In this document: piece after piece, positions 42,116 to 50,427 of the stretch
Layout of the letters: each line of letters opens with the position of its first letter
Numbering within the stretch: the first letter of the stretch is position 1
Assembly: GCF_014648495.1 (NCBI RefSeq)
Contig: NZ_BMRF01000006.1
Span: 248,001-312,000, forward strand
Source: Actinomadura cremea
Lineage (GTDB): Bacteria > Actinomycetota > Actinomycetes > Streptosporangiales > Streptosporangiaceae
DNA length: 64,000 nt
Direction: 5' to 3'
Made by a program: the position numbers and the translations under genes
Notes under the pieces: model-generated
Told to the model about the DNA's origin: nothing
Databases searched by the model: none
The model's input: only the letters and a program-made list of their open reading frames with translations

Positions 42116-43288
42116 ATGTTCATCGACCTGACCGACGAGCAGAAAAGGCTCCGCGCCGAGCTGCGCGAGTACTTCCGGAACTGCCTGACGGCCGAGCAGG
42201 CCGAGGCGATCCGCGCCGACCCGTTCGGCGAGGCGTACATGGAGCACACCCGGCGGCTCGGCCGCGACGGGATGCTCGGCGTCGCGCTGCCGAAGGAGTA
42301 CGGGGGCCGCGGCTTCGGCCCCGTCGAGCAGACGATCTTCGCGAACGAGATCGCGTGGGCCGAGGTCACGTACCCGCTGATCACGCTGAACTCCGTCGCG
42401 CCGACGATCCTGCAGTACGGCTCCGACGCGCACAAGGAGTACTTCATCCCGCGCATCCTGGCGGGGGAGTGCCACTTCGCGATCGGCTACAGCGAACCCG
42501 GCGCCGGCACCGACCTGGCCGCCCTGCGCACCACCGCCGTGCGGGACGGCGACCACTACCTCGTCAACGGGCAGAAGATCTTCACGTCCGGCGCCCAGCA
42601 CGCCGACTACGTGTGGCTCGCCGCCCGCACCGACCCGGACGCCAAGAAGCACAAGGGCATCTCGATGCTCATCGTCGACTGCAAGGACCCCGGGTTCTCG
42701 TGGACGCCGATCATCACGATGGACGGCCGGCACCACACGAACTCGACGTACTTCCAGGACATCCGGGTCCCGGCCGACATGCTGATCGGCGGCGAGAACA
42801 AGGGCTGGGACCTCATCGTCAACCAGCTCAACCACGAGCGCGTCACCCTCGGCCCCGCCGGGAACATCGGCCACACCTACGACCGGTTCGAGCGCTGGGC
42901 CCGCACCACGACCGGGCCGGACGGCCGTCCGCTCATCGAGGAGCCGGCCGTGCGGCGCGCCGTGGGGCGGGTGTACGCGTACCTGCGCGTGAACGAGCTG
43001 CTGAACTGGCAGGTCGCCGCGAACCAGGACCTCGGCTGGCTCGGCGCCGCCGACGCGTCCGCCATGAAGATCTACGGGTCGGAGCGGATGCAGGACGTGG
43101 GCCGCGTCATCGGCGACGTCCTCGCCCGCTACGGCGACCCCGGCGACCCCGCGACCGCCGACTTCATCGACCGCCTCGACGAGGGCGTCAAGGGCGCGCT
43201 CGTCCTGACGTTCGGCGGCGGCGTCAACGAGATCCAGCGCGAGCTGATCTCGATGATCGGCCTCGGGCTGCCGCGCGCCCCCCGCTGA
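42116..43288 (+). CDS. fadE29: acyl-CoA dehydrogenase subunit, ChsE2/FadE29-like
   Basis: A 390-residue acyl-CoA dehydrogenase. LPKEYGGRGFGPVEQTIFANEIAWAEVTYP, GYSEPGAGTDLAALRT and the catalytic glutamate in NHERVTLGPAG are FadE29 marks. It is the catalytic partner of the preceding subunit, and the heterotetramer acts on 3-oxo-pregnenoyl-type CoA esters with a three-carbon chain. The start codon follows the upstream stop without a gap, which suits equal synthesis of the two subunits. Confidence 0.9.
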   Translation: MFIDLTDEQKRLRAELREYFRNCLTAEQAEAIRADPFGEAYMEHTRRLGRDGMLGVALPKEYGGRGFGPVEQTIFANEIAWAEVTYPLITLNSVAPTILQYGSDAHKEYFIPRILAGECHFAIGYSEPGAGTDLAALRTTAVRDGDHYLVNGQKIFTSGAQHADYVWLAARTDPDAKKHKGISMLIVDCKDPGFSWTPIITMDGRHHTNSTYFQDIRVPADMLIGGENKGWDLIVNQLNHERVTLGPAGNIGHTYDRFERWARTTTGPDGRPLIEEPAVRRAVGRVYAYLRVNELLNWQVAANQDLGWLGAADASAMKIYGSERMQDVGRVIGDVLARYGDPGDPATADFIDRLDEGVKGALVLTFGGGVNEIQRELISMIGLGLPRAPR

Positions 43289-43319
43289 CCGCACGGCCGC
43301 CGACCGCACAGGGAGAACG

Positions 43320-44195
43320 GTGCACGACGAACTCACGGCGCTCGCCGGCCGGCTCGCCGCGGCCGGCGAGCGGCCCGCGGCGCCCTGCCCGGACCCGGTG
43401 AACGCCGCGATGATCCGGAACTGGACGCAGGCGCTCGGCGACACCGGGAGCTGGGACGACGTCGCCCCGCCCGCGATGATCCAGGTGTGGTCGATGCCCG
43501 GCCTGGCCGAACCGGCGGAGCGGGGCGTCGCGGACGAGGTCCTGCGGCTGCTCGAGCACTCCGGCCACACCGGCGTCGTGGCCACGAACTGCGAGCAGAC
43601 CTACGACCGGTACGTGAAGGTCGGCGAGCACCTGCGTTCGACGATGCGGTTCGGCGGCGTCGCGGGCCCGAAGAAGACCGCGATGGGCGAGGGCTACTTC
43701 GTCACCTGGCATCAGAGCTGGTACGACGAGAACGGCGAGCGCGTCGCGGAGATGCTGTTCCGCGTCCTGAAGTTCAGGCCGCGCGAGAGCGCCGGCGCGG
43801 CGGCCGGCGGCGAGGGGCCACCGCCCGCGCGGGCCGGGGAGCCCGCGGACGGCCTGACGATCGACCTCACGCCGACGTTCGTCATCTCCACGGCCATCGC
43901 CACGCGCGACTTCACGCCCGTCCACCACGACACCGCGCTGGCGCGCGCGCAGGGCTCCCGGGACATCTTCGTCAACATACTCACGACCATGGGCCTCGTG
44001 CAGCGCCGCGCCCTCGACGCCGTCCCGGGCGCCGAGCTCGCGGGCATCGACGTCCGCCTCGGCGCGCCCGCGTACGCCGGCGACGCGCTCGTCCTCACCG
44101 CCGAACGCGTGGACGACCGCACCCTCAGGGTCCGCGGGCGCGTCGGCTCCGCCGACCACGTCACCGCGACGGTCCGCCTCCGGGAGCCGCGGTGA
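43320..44195 (+). CDS. fused MaoC-type enoyl-CoA hydratase, ChsH2 N-domain plus ChsH1
   Basis: A 291-residue double-hotdog protein. Residues 1-160 correspond to the MaoC-like N-domain of ChsH2 (DPVNAAMIRNWTQALGD, VAPPAMIQVWSM, GVVATNCEQTYDRY, GPKKTAMGEGYFV). Residues about 180-291 correspond to ChsH1, with the catalytic pair in ATRDFTPVHHD and then AQGSRDIFVNIL. In M. tuberculosis these are two genes, and ChsH2 carries a DUF35 domain that docks the Ltp2 aldolase. Here DUF35 is absent and no ltp2 follows. The linker (GAAAGGEGPPPARAGEP) is flexible. The GTG has AGGGAG. It hydrates the product of ChsE1/ChsE2. Confidence 0.85.
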   Translation: MHDELTALAGRLAAAGERPAAPCPDPVNAAMIRNWTQALGDTGSWDDVAPPAMIQVWSMPGLAEPAERGVADEVLRLLEHSGHTGVVATNCEQTYDRYVKVGEHLRSTMRFGGVAGPKKTAMGEGYFVTWHQSWYDENGERVAEMLFRVLKFRPRESAGAAAGGEGPPPARAGEPADGLTIDLTPTFVISTAIATRDFTPVHHDTALARAQGSRDIFVNILTTMGLVQRRALDAVPGAELAGIDVRLGAPAYAGDALVLTAERVDDRTLRVRGRVGSADHVTATVRLREPR

Positions 44196-44201
44196 GGGGC
44201 G

Positions 44202-44792
44202 TCAGCCGGGTGCGGCGCCGGAACCGACGGCGGCCAGGTCGGGCACTCCGAACCGGCCGCACATCTCCTCGAAGGCGGTGACCTTCTCGTCCCCGTACCG
44301 GCGGACGTGGCGGGCGAACTCGTCGGCGGAGACGAACCGGGGCGGGGCGCTCTTGCTGTGGAACTTGTCGGCGTACATGACGAGCTCCTCCTCGACCGTC
44401 TCCGCCAGGTAGTCGGCGACCGGCAGCGGCAGGCCCTGCTTCCGGACGTCCTCGCGGGTCAGGCCCACGCCGGTGTGGTGCGAGCAGAACCGGCAGACCG
44501 GCTCGGGCAGGCCCTCGTCGGCGAGGATCTCGTGGCCCAGGATCCCGTGCCGGATGTAGCCCGCGTGGTCGAAGCCGCCGTCCGCGTCGTACAGCCGGTA
44601 GACGCCGATGTCGTGCAGCAGGCACCCGACGCGGACGAGGTCGGCGTCCACGTCGAGCGGCCGGCGCGCGAGCAGGTGCTCGGCGATGCGCCAGACGGTC
44701 TCGCAGTGCGAGTGGACGAGGTCGAACGCCTCCTGCGTCGGGGCGTACTTGGCATGGAGCGCGCGAACGTCCTCGTCACTCAAAAACCGCAT
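44202..44792 (-). CDS. HD-domain phosphohydrolase-type protein
   Basis: A 196-residue HD-domain protein. The metal ligands are HSHCETVWRIAEHLL, LLHDIGVYRLYD, HGILGHEIL and a later aspartate in MYADKFHSK. Such small HD proteins (YfbR/HDIG-like) hydrolyse phosphate esters of nucleotides. It overlaps nothing and is convergent with the MaoC gene seven bases away. The substrate is unknown. Confidence 0.82.
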   Translation of the reverse strand: MRFLSDEDVRALHAKYAPTQEAFDLVHSHCETVWRIAEHLLARRPLDVDADLVRVGCLLHDIGVYRLYDADGGFDHAGYIRHGILGHEILADEGLPEPVCRFCSHHTGVGLTREDVRKQGLPLPVADYLAETVEEELVMYADKFHSKSAPPRFVSADEFARHVRRYGDEKVTAFEEMCGRFGVPDLAAVGSGAAPG

Positions 44793-44932
44793 CGTCGGAT
44801 CTTATCGACCGGTCACGATCCGGAGCCGGACCCCGCGGCCGTGCCCCCGAAGGGAGTTACATAACGATTCCTTCTGGTGTCCAGACGATTCATGTCTTGG
44901 ACTTATGATTCGGCGGCTTCCAGAATGGAGGC

Positions 44933-45304
44933 ATGCCGAACCATGAGAAGGCCATGCGCCCCGAGGACATCACCCGCCTGTTCGTCGAGCGTTCCAACGC
45001 GGGGGACGCGGCCGGGGTGGCGGAGCTCTACGCGGAGGACGCCGTGCTGGCGTACCCGCCCGGCGCCACCACCGTCGGCCGCGCGGCCATCCGCGAACTG
45101 TGGGAGAAGGTCCTGGCGAACCGCCCGGTGTTCGAGCCCGAGACGCCGCTGCCCACGCTGGTCAACGGTGACATCGCGCTCACCTCGACGCCGCCGCGGG
45201 ACGGCGCGGGCGCCCGCGCCCAGGTCGCCGCACGGCAGCCCGACGGCAGCTGGCTGCGGATCCTCGACCAGCCCGAGTTTGTGACGCCCGGCGCTAGCGC
45301 CTGA
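44933..45304 (+). CDS. SnoaL/NTF2-like protein
   Basis: A 123-residue alpha+beta barrel: ITRLFVERSNAGDAAGVAELYAEDAVLAYPPGATTVGRAAIREL is the DUF4440/SnoaL pattern. GGAGG is only one base before the ATG, and a second ATG seven codons later has AAGG close by, so the start is uncertain. Members act as isomerases, hydratases or dehydratases on small ligands, or have no known activity. It overlaps the convergent DHFR-like gene by 11 bases. Confidence 0.78.
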   Translation: MPNHEKAMRPEDITRLFVERSNAGDAAGVAELYAEDAVLAYPPGATTVGRAAIRELWEKVLANRPVFEPETPLPTLVNGDIALTSTPPRDGAGARAQVAARQPDGSWLRILDQPEFVTPGASA

Positions 45305-45890
45305 CGCGGTAGGTGAGGTGGGTGACCAGGTCGGTGCCCGGCGCATCGCCGGGCGCCAGCAGGTCGAGGTCGCCCACCCCGTCGAACAGCCGCTCGCCCC
45401 GGCCCAGCATCACCGGCGCCACGTGCAGCCGCAGCTCGTCGATCAGCCCGGCCGCCAGGTACTGGTCGACGGTCTGCGCCCCGCCGCAGATCGCGACGTT
45501 CTTCTCGCCCGCCGCCTCCCGGGCCCGGACGAGCGCCGCGGCGATCCCGTCGGTGACGAAGATGAACGTCGTCCCGCCCTTCATCGGCAGCGGCTCGCGC
45601 GGGTGGTGGGTGAGGACGAAGGTCGGCGCGTGGTACGGCGGCTCCTCGCCCCACCAGCCCCGCCAGTCGAGGTCCCAGTCGCCGCGCCCGGGGGCGAACA
45701 TGTTCCGCCCCATGATGTAGGCGCCCGCCTCCAGGATGCCCGCGATCGCGGCGGCGTTCGCCTCGCGCTGCTCGAACATCCACCGGTGCAGCCGCTCCCC
45801 GCCGACGCCGAGCGGGTCGTCCAGACTCTGGTCCGGTCCAGCCACGTACCCGTCCAGGGACATCCCGATGTCGCAGGTGACCTCGCCCAT
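45294..45890 (-). CDS. dihydrofolate reductase-like (RibD C-terminal) protein
   Basis: A 198-residue protein of the RibD_C/DHFR-like family: VTCDIGMSLDGYVAGPDQSLDDPLGVGGERLHRWMF, AYIMGRNMF, and ICGGAQTVDQYLAAGLIDELRLHVAPVMLGRGERLF. Members bind NADPH. The substrate is usually unknown. The ATG after GGAGG is used, and a start 14 codons upstream is rejected. Confidence 0.85.
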   Translation of the reverse strand: MGEVTCDIGMSLDGYVAGPDQSLDDPLGVGGERLHRWMFEQREANAAAIAGILEAGAYIMGRNMFAPGRGDWDLDWRGWWGEEPPYHAPTFVLTHHPREPLPMKGGTTFIFVTDGIAAALVRAREAAGEKNVAICGGAQTVDQYLAAGLIDELRLHVAPVMLGRGERLFDGVGDLDLLAPGDAPGTDLVTHLTYRVRR

Positions 45891-46052
45891 CTCGAAACCT
45901 CCGTTCGCGGCGCCCCTCGCGGGCGCCCTCACCTGTCGATCGGAGCCGCCTCCCGGTTCTCGACGTCCCGCACCGAGATTTCTCCGGTCACCGTGCCGCT
46001 ACCTGCATCCCTCGCGGAGGCGGCGATAAACGGCCACGTCATGGCTTGATAG

Positions 46053-46068
46053 GCAAGTACAGGCTTGC
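46053..46068. promoter_or_regulatory. inverted repeat in front of the ArsR gene
   Basis: GCAAG-N6-CTTGC lies 14 bases before the GTG start, overlapping a likely promoter (TATGCT at 46070-46075). It is placed to let the ArsR protein repress itself. Confidence 0.55.
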
Positions 46069-46081
46069 ATATGCTCGGTGT

Positions 46082-46369
46082 GTGGCGGATGATGTGTTCA
46101 AGGCACTGGCCGATCCGACGCGGCGGAAGATCCTCGACGAGCTCACCGACCGCGACGGGCAGACCCTCTTCGAGATCTGCTCACGGCTCACGATGCGGCA
46201 CGGGCTCGGCTCGTCCCGGCAGGCGATCAGCCAGCATCTCGCGGTGCTGGAGGCCGCGGGCCTGGTCAAGACCCGCCGCGAGGGCCGCTACAAGTTCCAC
46301 GATCTGGACACCGAACCGCTTGAGCGCATCGCCGACCGGTGGCTCGAGCCGAATGCGAGGCAGCGATGA
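46082..46369 (+). CDS. ArsR-family regulator
   Basis: A 95-residue winged-helix protein: VFKALADPTRRKILDELTDRDGQTLFEICSRL, then SSRQAISQHLAVLEAAGLVKTRREGRYKFHDLD. No metal-binding cysteines are present, so it is of the non-metal type (like SmtB-fold regulators paired with VOC or AHSA1 proteins). There is no Shine-Dalgarno sequence, and the transcript may be leaderless. Its stop overlaps the VOC gene by four bases. Confidence 0.87.
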   Translation: MADDVFKALADPTRRKILDELTDRDGQTLFEICSRLTMRHGLGSSRQAISQHLAVLEAAGLVKTRREGRYKFHDLDTEPLERIADRWLEPNARQR

Positions 46370-46755
46370 AGATCTACATCACCAGCGTCTACGTCGACGA
46401 CCAGGAGAGGGCCCTGCGCTTCTACACCGAGACGCTGGGGTTCGTGAAGAAGACCGACGCCCCCGCGGGCGAGTACCGCTGGCTGACCGTCGTCTCCCCG
46501 GACCAGCCGGACGGCACCGAACTCCTCCTGGAGCCCGACGCGCACCCGGCCGCCAGGCCGTTCAAGGAGGCCCTCGTCGCGGACGGCGTCCCGCTCACCT
46601 CGTTCGCCGTCGACGACGTCCACGCCGAGTACGAGCGGCTGAAGGGCCTCGGCGTCCGGTTCACCCAGGAACCCATGGAGATGGGCCCCGTCACGACGGC
46701 GGTCCTCGACGACACCTGCGGCAACCTCATCCAGATCGCCCACATGGCGGAGTGA
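46366..46755 (+). CDS. VOC-superfamily (glyoxalase-like) protein
   Basis: A 129-residue VOC protein: KIYITSVYVDDQERALRFYTETLGFVKKTDAPAG, ELLLEPD and FTQEPMEMGPVTTAVLDDTCGNLIQIAH. Metal-site residues are present, but the enzyme type (glyoxalase, dioxygenase or resistance protein) is not decided. It is translationally coupled to an ArsR regulator, a common actinomycete pair. Confidence 0.85.
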   Translation: MKIYITSVYVDDQERALRFYTETLGFVKKTDAPAGEYRWLTVVSPDQPDGTELLLEPDAHPAARPFKEALVADGVPLTSFAVDDVHAEYERLKGLGVRFTQEPMEMGPVTTAVLDDTCGNLIQIAHMAE

Positions 46756-46758
46756 CGG

Positions 46759-47196
46759 TCACGAGGGCGGCAGGAGCGAGCCGAGCGGGCCGAGGTCGAG
46801 GTTGAGCTCGTCCATGGTGAGGCCGTGCCGGTCGCAGAGGTCCTCCATGCGGTCGTACAGCGTCATCAGCGTCATGCCGATGCGCTCCTCCTGCTCCTCG
46901 GTCAGGTCCCCCTGGTCGACGCGGTGCAGCGCCGTCCGCTCCATCAGCTGGCGCAGCAGCTCGACGACCGTCAGCACCAGCTTGACGAGATCGCGCTCGA
47001 CCGTCTCGGGGTCGGTGTTCAGTCGCTCGGCGACGGTCGGCACCTTCGGCTCGCCCGGCGGGGCCGGCAGCAGCTCGAAGGCGCGGGCGGCGGCGTCGGC
47101 CACCCCGTCCAGCCTCAGGTCGCCGGGTGGGGCGGGACGACCGGACGGGGTGGGGCCGCGACGCTCGTTCGGGAGGGGTTCGTTCACGGTGCTCAC
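46759..47196 (-). CDS. gvpK: gas vesicle protein GvpK
   Basis: A 145-residue protein with the GvpK pattern ERLNTDPETVERDLVKLVLTVVELLRQLMERTALHRVDQGDLTEEQEERIGMTLMTLYDRMEDLC. GvpK is needed for vesicle assembly, not as a shell protein. It is the last gene of a ten-gene minus-strand operon, coupled to the preceding small Gvp by a GTGA overlap. Confidence 0.92.
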   Translation of the reverse strand: MSTVNEPLPNERRGPTPSGRPAPPGDLRLDGVADAAARAFELLPAPPGEPKVPTVAERLNTDPETVERDLVKLVLTVVELLRQLMERTALHRVDQGDLTEEQEERIGMTLMTLYDRMEDLCDRHGLTMDELNLDLGPLGSLLPPS

Positions 47197-47405
47197 CAGG
47201 GTGCGGGGTCGTCGGGCGTGACGGAATGGATGACGGCGCGCAGGTTGATCCGGACGAGGTCGATGTCCGCGATGGACAGCACCAGGTCGCCGGTCAGCAC
47301 GGCCCCGGTGTTCAGCAGCCGGTCGAGCAGATCGATCAGCGCGACCTGATGGCCCGCGAGGGCCGGCTCCTCGTCGAACCCCCGCAGCATGACGTCATCG
47401 CCCAC
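47193..47405 (-). CDS. gvpS: gas vesicle protein GvpS (GvpA/J family)
   Basis: A 70-residue protein of the shell-like family: VALIDLLDRLLNTGAVLTGDLVLSIADIDLVRINLRAVIHSV. The GTG start overlaps the GvpL gene end by 11 bases. In the Streptomyces order gvpOAFGYZJLSK this position is GvpS, an assembly-associated GvpA paralogue. Confidence 0.88.
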   Translation of the reverse strand: MGDDVMLRGFDEEPALAGHQVALIDLLDRLLNTGAVLTGDLVLSIADIDLVRINLRAVIHSVTPDDPAPW

Positions 47406-48228
47406 GGCGGTCTCCGTCCGCGACGGGCGGCGGCGTGGCGAAGCTGTAGGGCGCCCACGGGCCGGTGACCTCGACGCGCACGCCCGGCAGGTCCCGGGCG
47501 GCGGCGCGGACGGCCGCCGCGAACCCGTCGGTCGCCCCCATCGGCACCAGGTACGCCTCGTTCGTGATGTTGCGGCCCTCGCCGGTGGCGAGTTCGCCCT
47601 GCTGCGGGCGGTGGGCGACCCGGTCGACGGCGTGCGCCGCGGCCACCTCGCGGACCCGCGCCGCGGTCTCCGCCGCCTCGCGCGCGGAGTCCTCGTGCCG
47701 GGTGCGCTGGGCCTTGCGCCGCTGCAGGTAGTCGCGGCCGGTGCGGGCGCCGCCGCCGTCCGCCCGCGCGGGTGCGGACGGGGCGGTCCCCGGGGCGGGC
47801 GGCAGCGCGTACACCTTCACGCCGCACTCCAGGTGCCCCGCGAGCCGCTCCAGCAGCGCGGTGAACTCGGTGCGCGACTCCTCGAGCATCGCGGCCACGC
47901 GCTCGTCGTCGCGGTAGACGGTCGCGAGCCGGAGCGGGAGGACGGTGACGGCCCGGAAGAGGGCGTCGACCACCCCGTGGTGGGTGCGGGCGATCACCTC
48001 GAGCCGTCCCAGGTCCTCCAGCTGGGCCTTGAACCCCTCCTCGCCGAACTGCGCCTCCGGCACGGTCGACACGACGGCCGCCAGGCCACCCGCCTCGACG
48101 GTGTGGACGGGACGGTCCTGCAGGCCCGTCAGTTCCGGCGCGGTCCGCGCCAGGTCCGGGACGGACGGGCCGACCGCGTACACGTAGCTCAGCTCGGCCG
48201 TCGTCGCCGGTGTCGGTGCGACGGTCAT
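47395..48228 (-). CDS. gvpL: gas vesicle protein GvpL (GvpL/F family)
   Basis: A 277-residue two-domain protein: YVYAVGPSVPDL, VLPLRLATVYRDDERVAAMLEE and the late VEVTGPWAPYSFA. A basic low-complexity insert (GGGARTGRDYLQRRKAQRTRH) separates the halves. GvpF/L proteins are minor shell or assembly factors. The ATG overlaps the GvpJ stop by four bases. It is longer than its paralogue GvpF in this cluster. Confidence 0.9.
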   Translation of the reverse strand: MTVAPTPATTAELSYVYAVGPSVPDLARTAPELTGLQDRPVHTVEAGGLAAVVSTVPEAQFGEEGFKAQLEDLGRLEVIARTHHGVVDALFRAVTVLPLRLATVYRDDERVAAMLEESRTEFTALLERLAGHLECGVKVYALPPAPGTAPSAPARADGGGARTGRDYLQRRKAQRTRHEDSAREAAETAARVREVAAAHAVDRVAHRPQQGELATGEGRNITNEAYLVPMGATDGFAAAVRAAARDLPGVRVEVTGPWAPYSFATPPPVADGDRRGR

Positions 48229-48635
48229 CGGGTGTCCTCCTCCCGCTCGGCGGCGGCGGGCAGCCCGGCGGCCTCCCGCAGCCGCTCGAGCTCCTCGCGC
48301 AGCCGCGCGTTCTCCTCCGCCAGCGAGTCGCCCGCCCCCGCCGTGCTCCCCCGGACGGCCGGCCTGCGGGCGTGCGAGGAGAGCGACGGATCGTGCTCCC
48401 ACCAGTCGATGCCCATCTCCTTCGCCTTGTCGACGGAGGCGACGAGCAGGCGGAGCTTGATGGTCAGCAGCTCGATGTCGAGCAGGTTGATCTGGATGTC
48501 GCCGGCGATCACGACGCCCTTGTCGAGCACCCGCTCCAGGATGTCGGCGAGGTTCGCCGAGGATCCGCCGTCGCGGGCCGCGTACGGGCTCACGCCGGTG
48601 GACGGTCCCATCCGGCCCGCCAGTGAGTCGGCCAT
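48225..48635 (-). CDS. gvpJ: gas vesicle protein GvpJ
   Basis: A 136-residue GvpA-family protein. NLADILERVLDKGVVIAGDIQINLLDIELLTIKLRLLVASVDKAKEMG is the shell-type fold. The C terminus continues into a coiled-coil-like part (LAEENARLREELERLREAAGL), which GvpA lacks in this form. GvpJ proteins initiate or shape the vesicle. Confidence 0.9.
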   Translation of the reverse strand: MADSLAGRMGPSTGVSPYAARDGGSSANLADILERVLDKGVVIAGDIQINLLDIELLTIKLRLLVASVDKAKEMGIDWWEHDPSLSSHARRPAVRGSTAGAGDSLAEENARLREELERLREAAGLPAAAEREEDTR

Positions 48636-48682
48636 GTCATCCCCGCCTTGTCCGGTCGTCGTGCTGCGCCGCGACCGCCGCG

Positions 48683-49807
48683 TCAGCGGCGGGCGGCCGC
48701 GGCCTCGGCCCGTTCGCGCTCATCGTCGGTCTCCTCGTCGGGCTCCTCCTCCTCGTACTCGTCGGCCGGCTCCTCCGGCTCCTCCTCGTCCTCGTACTCG
48801 TCGTACTCGGCGTCTTCGGAGTCCTCGACGTCCTCGGGCGGTTCGTCCTCGTACTCCTCGTCCTCCGGGACGTCCTCGGCGTCGTCGTCGACGACGTCCT
48901 CGGGAGCCTCCTCGGGAGCCTCCTCGGGAGCCTCATCGGGGGCGTCCTCGGAAGCCTCCTCGCGGGCGCGCTCCTCCTCCTCGACGGCCTCGTCGTGGTC
49001 CACGACGACCTCGCCGTCGCGGATCTCGCCGCGCCAGCCGTCGGTGGCCTCACCGCGCATCATGATGAACTTGCGGTACAGCTTCAGGTCGAGCCGCGCC
49101 CGGCGGCCCTGCGCCCGCCAGATGTTGCCGGTCTTCTCGAACAGCCCCTTCGGGAAGTACTCGAGCACCAGCAGCACCCGGGTGAGGTCGTCGGTGATCG
49201 GGTGGAACGTCACCACGCCCTTGACCGTGGCCTTCGCGCCCTCGGACGTCCAGCTGATCCGCTGGTCCGGCACCTGCTCGGTGACGCTCGCCTGCCAGCT
49301 CCGCGTGGACTTGGCGACCTTCACCTTCCAGTTGCTCTTGGTGTCGTCGGCCCGGTCGACGCTGACGACGCCCTTGGCGAACGACGCGAACTCCTGGAAC
49401 TGCGTCCACTGGTCGTACGCCTCGCGCACCGGGACGCCCACGTCGATGTCCTCGATGATGACGACGCTCTTGGACTTGCCGCCGCCGCCCTTGCCCTTCT
49501 TGCCGCCCATGCCGATGGCCTGCTTCACGCGGTCCTTCAGCACGGACGTGCCGGCCTTCACGGCGGCCTGCGCGGGCGACTTGCCCTCGCCCATGGCCTG
49601 ACCGCCCTTGGCGAGCCCGCCCACGAGCCCGCCGGGGGAGCCGCCCTCGGCGAACTTCCCGGCGCTCTGGCCGATCCGCTCGCCGAGGCCGGACACGGCC
49701 TTCATCGCCCGTGCCTGCAGGTAGGACTGCAGCTCGTCCTTCAGCCGGTCGGTCGCGGGGTTGGACGTCAGGTCGTCCTTCACCTTGCTCATGGTCGACT
49801 CAGGCAT
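48683..49807 (-). CDS. gvpZ: gas vesicle-associated SRPBCC protein GvpZ with an acidic tail
   Basis: A 374-residue protein. Residues 10-120 are a basic, low-complexity stretch (GGKKGKGGGGKSKS near 105-118). Residues about 120-265 form an SRPBCC/START-like domain (IDVGVPVREAYDQWTQFQEFASFAKGV, FHPITDDLTRVLLVLEYFP). Residues 272-374 are extremely acidic, with 60 Asp or Glu in 103. The ATG preceded by GGAG is used, overlapping GvpY by eight bases. The position matches gvpZ of S. coelicolor. The domain suggests lipid or ligand binding. Confidence 0.85.
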   Translation of the reverse strand: MPESTMSKVKDDLTSNPATDRLKDELQSYLQARAMKAVSGLGERIGQSAGKFAEGGSPGGLVGGLAKGGQAMGEGKSPAQAAVKAGTSVLKDRVKQAIGMGGKKGKGGGGKSKSVVIIEDIDVGVPVREAYDQWTQFQEFASFAKGVVSVDRADDTKSNWKVKVAKSTRSWQASVTEQVPDQRISWTSEGAKATVKGVVTFHPITDDLTRVLLVLEYFPKGLFEKTGNIWRAQGRRARLDLKLYRKFIMMRGEATDGWRGEIRDGEVVVDHDEAVEEEERAREEASEDAPDEAPEEAPEEAPEDVVDDDAEDVPEDEEYEDEPPEDVEDSEDAEYDEYEDEEEPEEPADEYEEEEPDEETDDERERAEAAAARR

Positions 49808-50426
49808 CGGCGTCTCCGCCCCCGGTCGCCTTCCGCCGGCCGCCCGACGCGGTCTTGCGCGCCGTCCCGGCGGTCTTGCGCGCGGCGGACCGTCCGGTGG
49901 ACGACGCCTTGCCGGTCGAGCGGCGGGCGGTCGAGGAGGCCGGGGCGGCCTTGCGGGCGCCGCCGCTGCGGCGCCGGCCGTCCTTGCGCGCCCGGCCGTC
50001 GCCGTCGCCGTCCTTCTTCCGCGCGTCGTCCCGCGCGTCATCGTCCGGGGCGTCCGCGCCCTCGGCCTCGCGCCCGGTGTCCTCCTCGGTGTCCCGCGCG
50101 GCCTCGTCGTCCTCCCGGCCGCCGCGGAGCGGGTCGTTCAGGTCGAGGGTGCGCTCGTGGAGCGTGTCGGCCAGGGTGTTCGCGCGCTGGGTGACCGCGG
50201 ACGTCAGCGCCGTCCGGGTGCCGTCGACCAGGTCCTTGCGCACCTGGTCGCTCAGCCCGCTCACCAGCGGCGAGGCCACCGCGAGGCGGCTCAGCTCCTT
50301 GGGGTCCAGGCTGATCTTCTTGCCGGCCAGGAACATGCCCAGGCCGATCGCCATCTTCGCCTTCTTCGTGCGGCCGAGGAGGTAACCCCCCACGAGCGCG
50401 ACGGCTATCTTCGCGTTGCTCTGCAT
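49800..50426 (-). CDS. gvpY: gas vesicle-associated protein GvpY with a basic tail
   Basis: A 208-residue protein. The N terminus is hydrophobic (IAVALVGGYLLGRTKKAKMAIGLGMFLAG), the middle is helical, residues about 100-135 are acidic, and the last 73 residues hold about 22 Lys/Arg in a histone-like Ala/Ser/Thr context. Its position after gvpG matches gvpY of S. coelicolor. The tail's charge is opposite to that of the next product, GvpZ. The function is not known. Confidence 0.8.
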   Translation of the reverse strand: MQSNAKIAVALVGGYLLGRTKKAKMAIGLGMFLAGKKISLDPKELSRLAVASPLVSGLSDQVRKDLVDGTRTALTSAVTQRANTLADTLHERTLDLNDPLRGGREDDEAARDTEEDTGREAEGADAPDDDARDDARKKDGDGDGRARKDGRRRSGGARKAAPASSTARRSTGKASSTGRSAARKTAGTARKTASGGRRKATGGGDADA

Positions 50427-50427
50427 C

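Noticed and set aside
40937-43585. A long minus-strand frame antisense to the ChsE1/ChsE2 genes
   Set aside because: The acyl-CoA dehydrogenases on the plus strand have full catalytic motifs and operon overlaps; the antisense product has none.
48890-48960. Repeated GGGAGCCTCCTC units on the plus strand as a regulatory repeat
   Set aside because: They lie inside gvpZ and encode the Glu/Ala/Pro repeat of its acidic tail.
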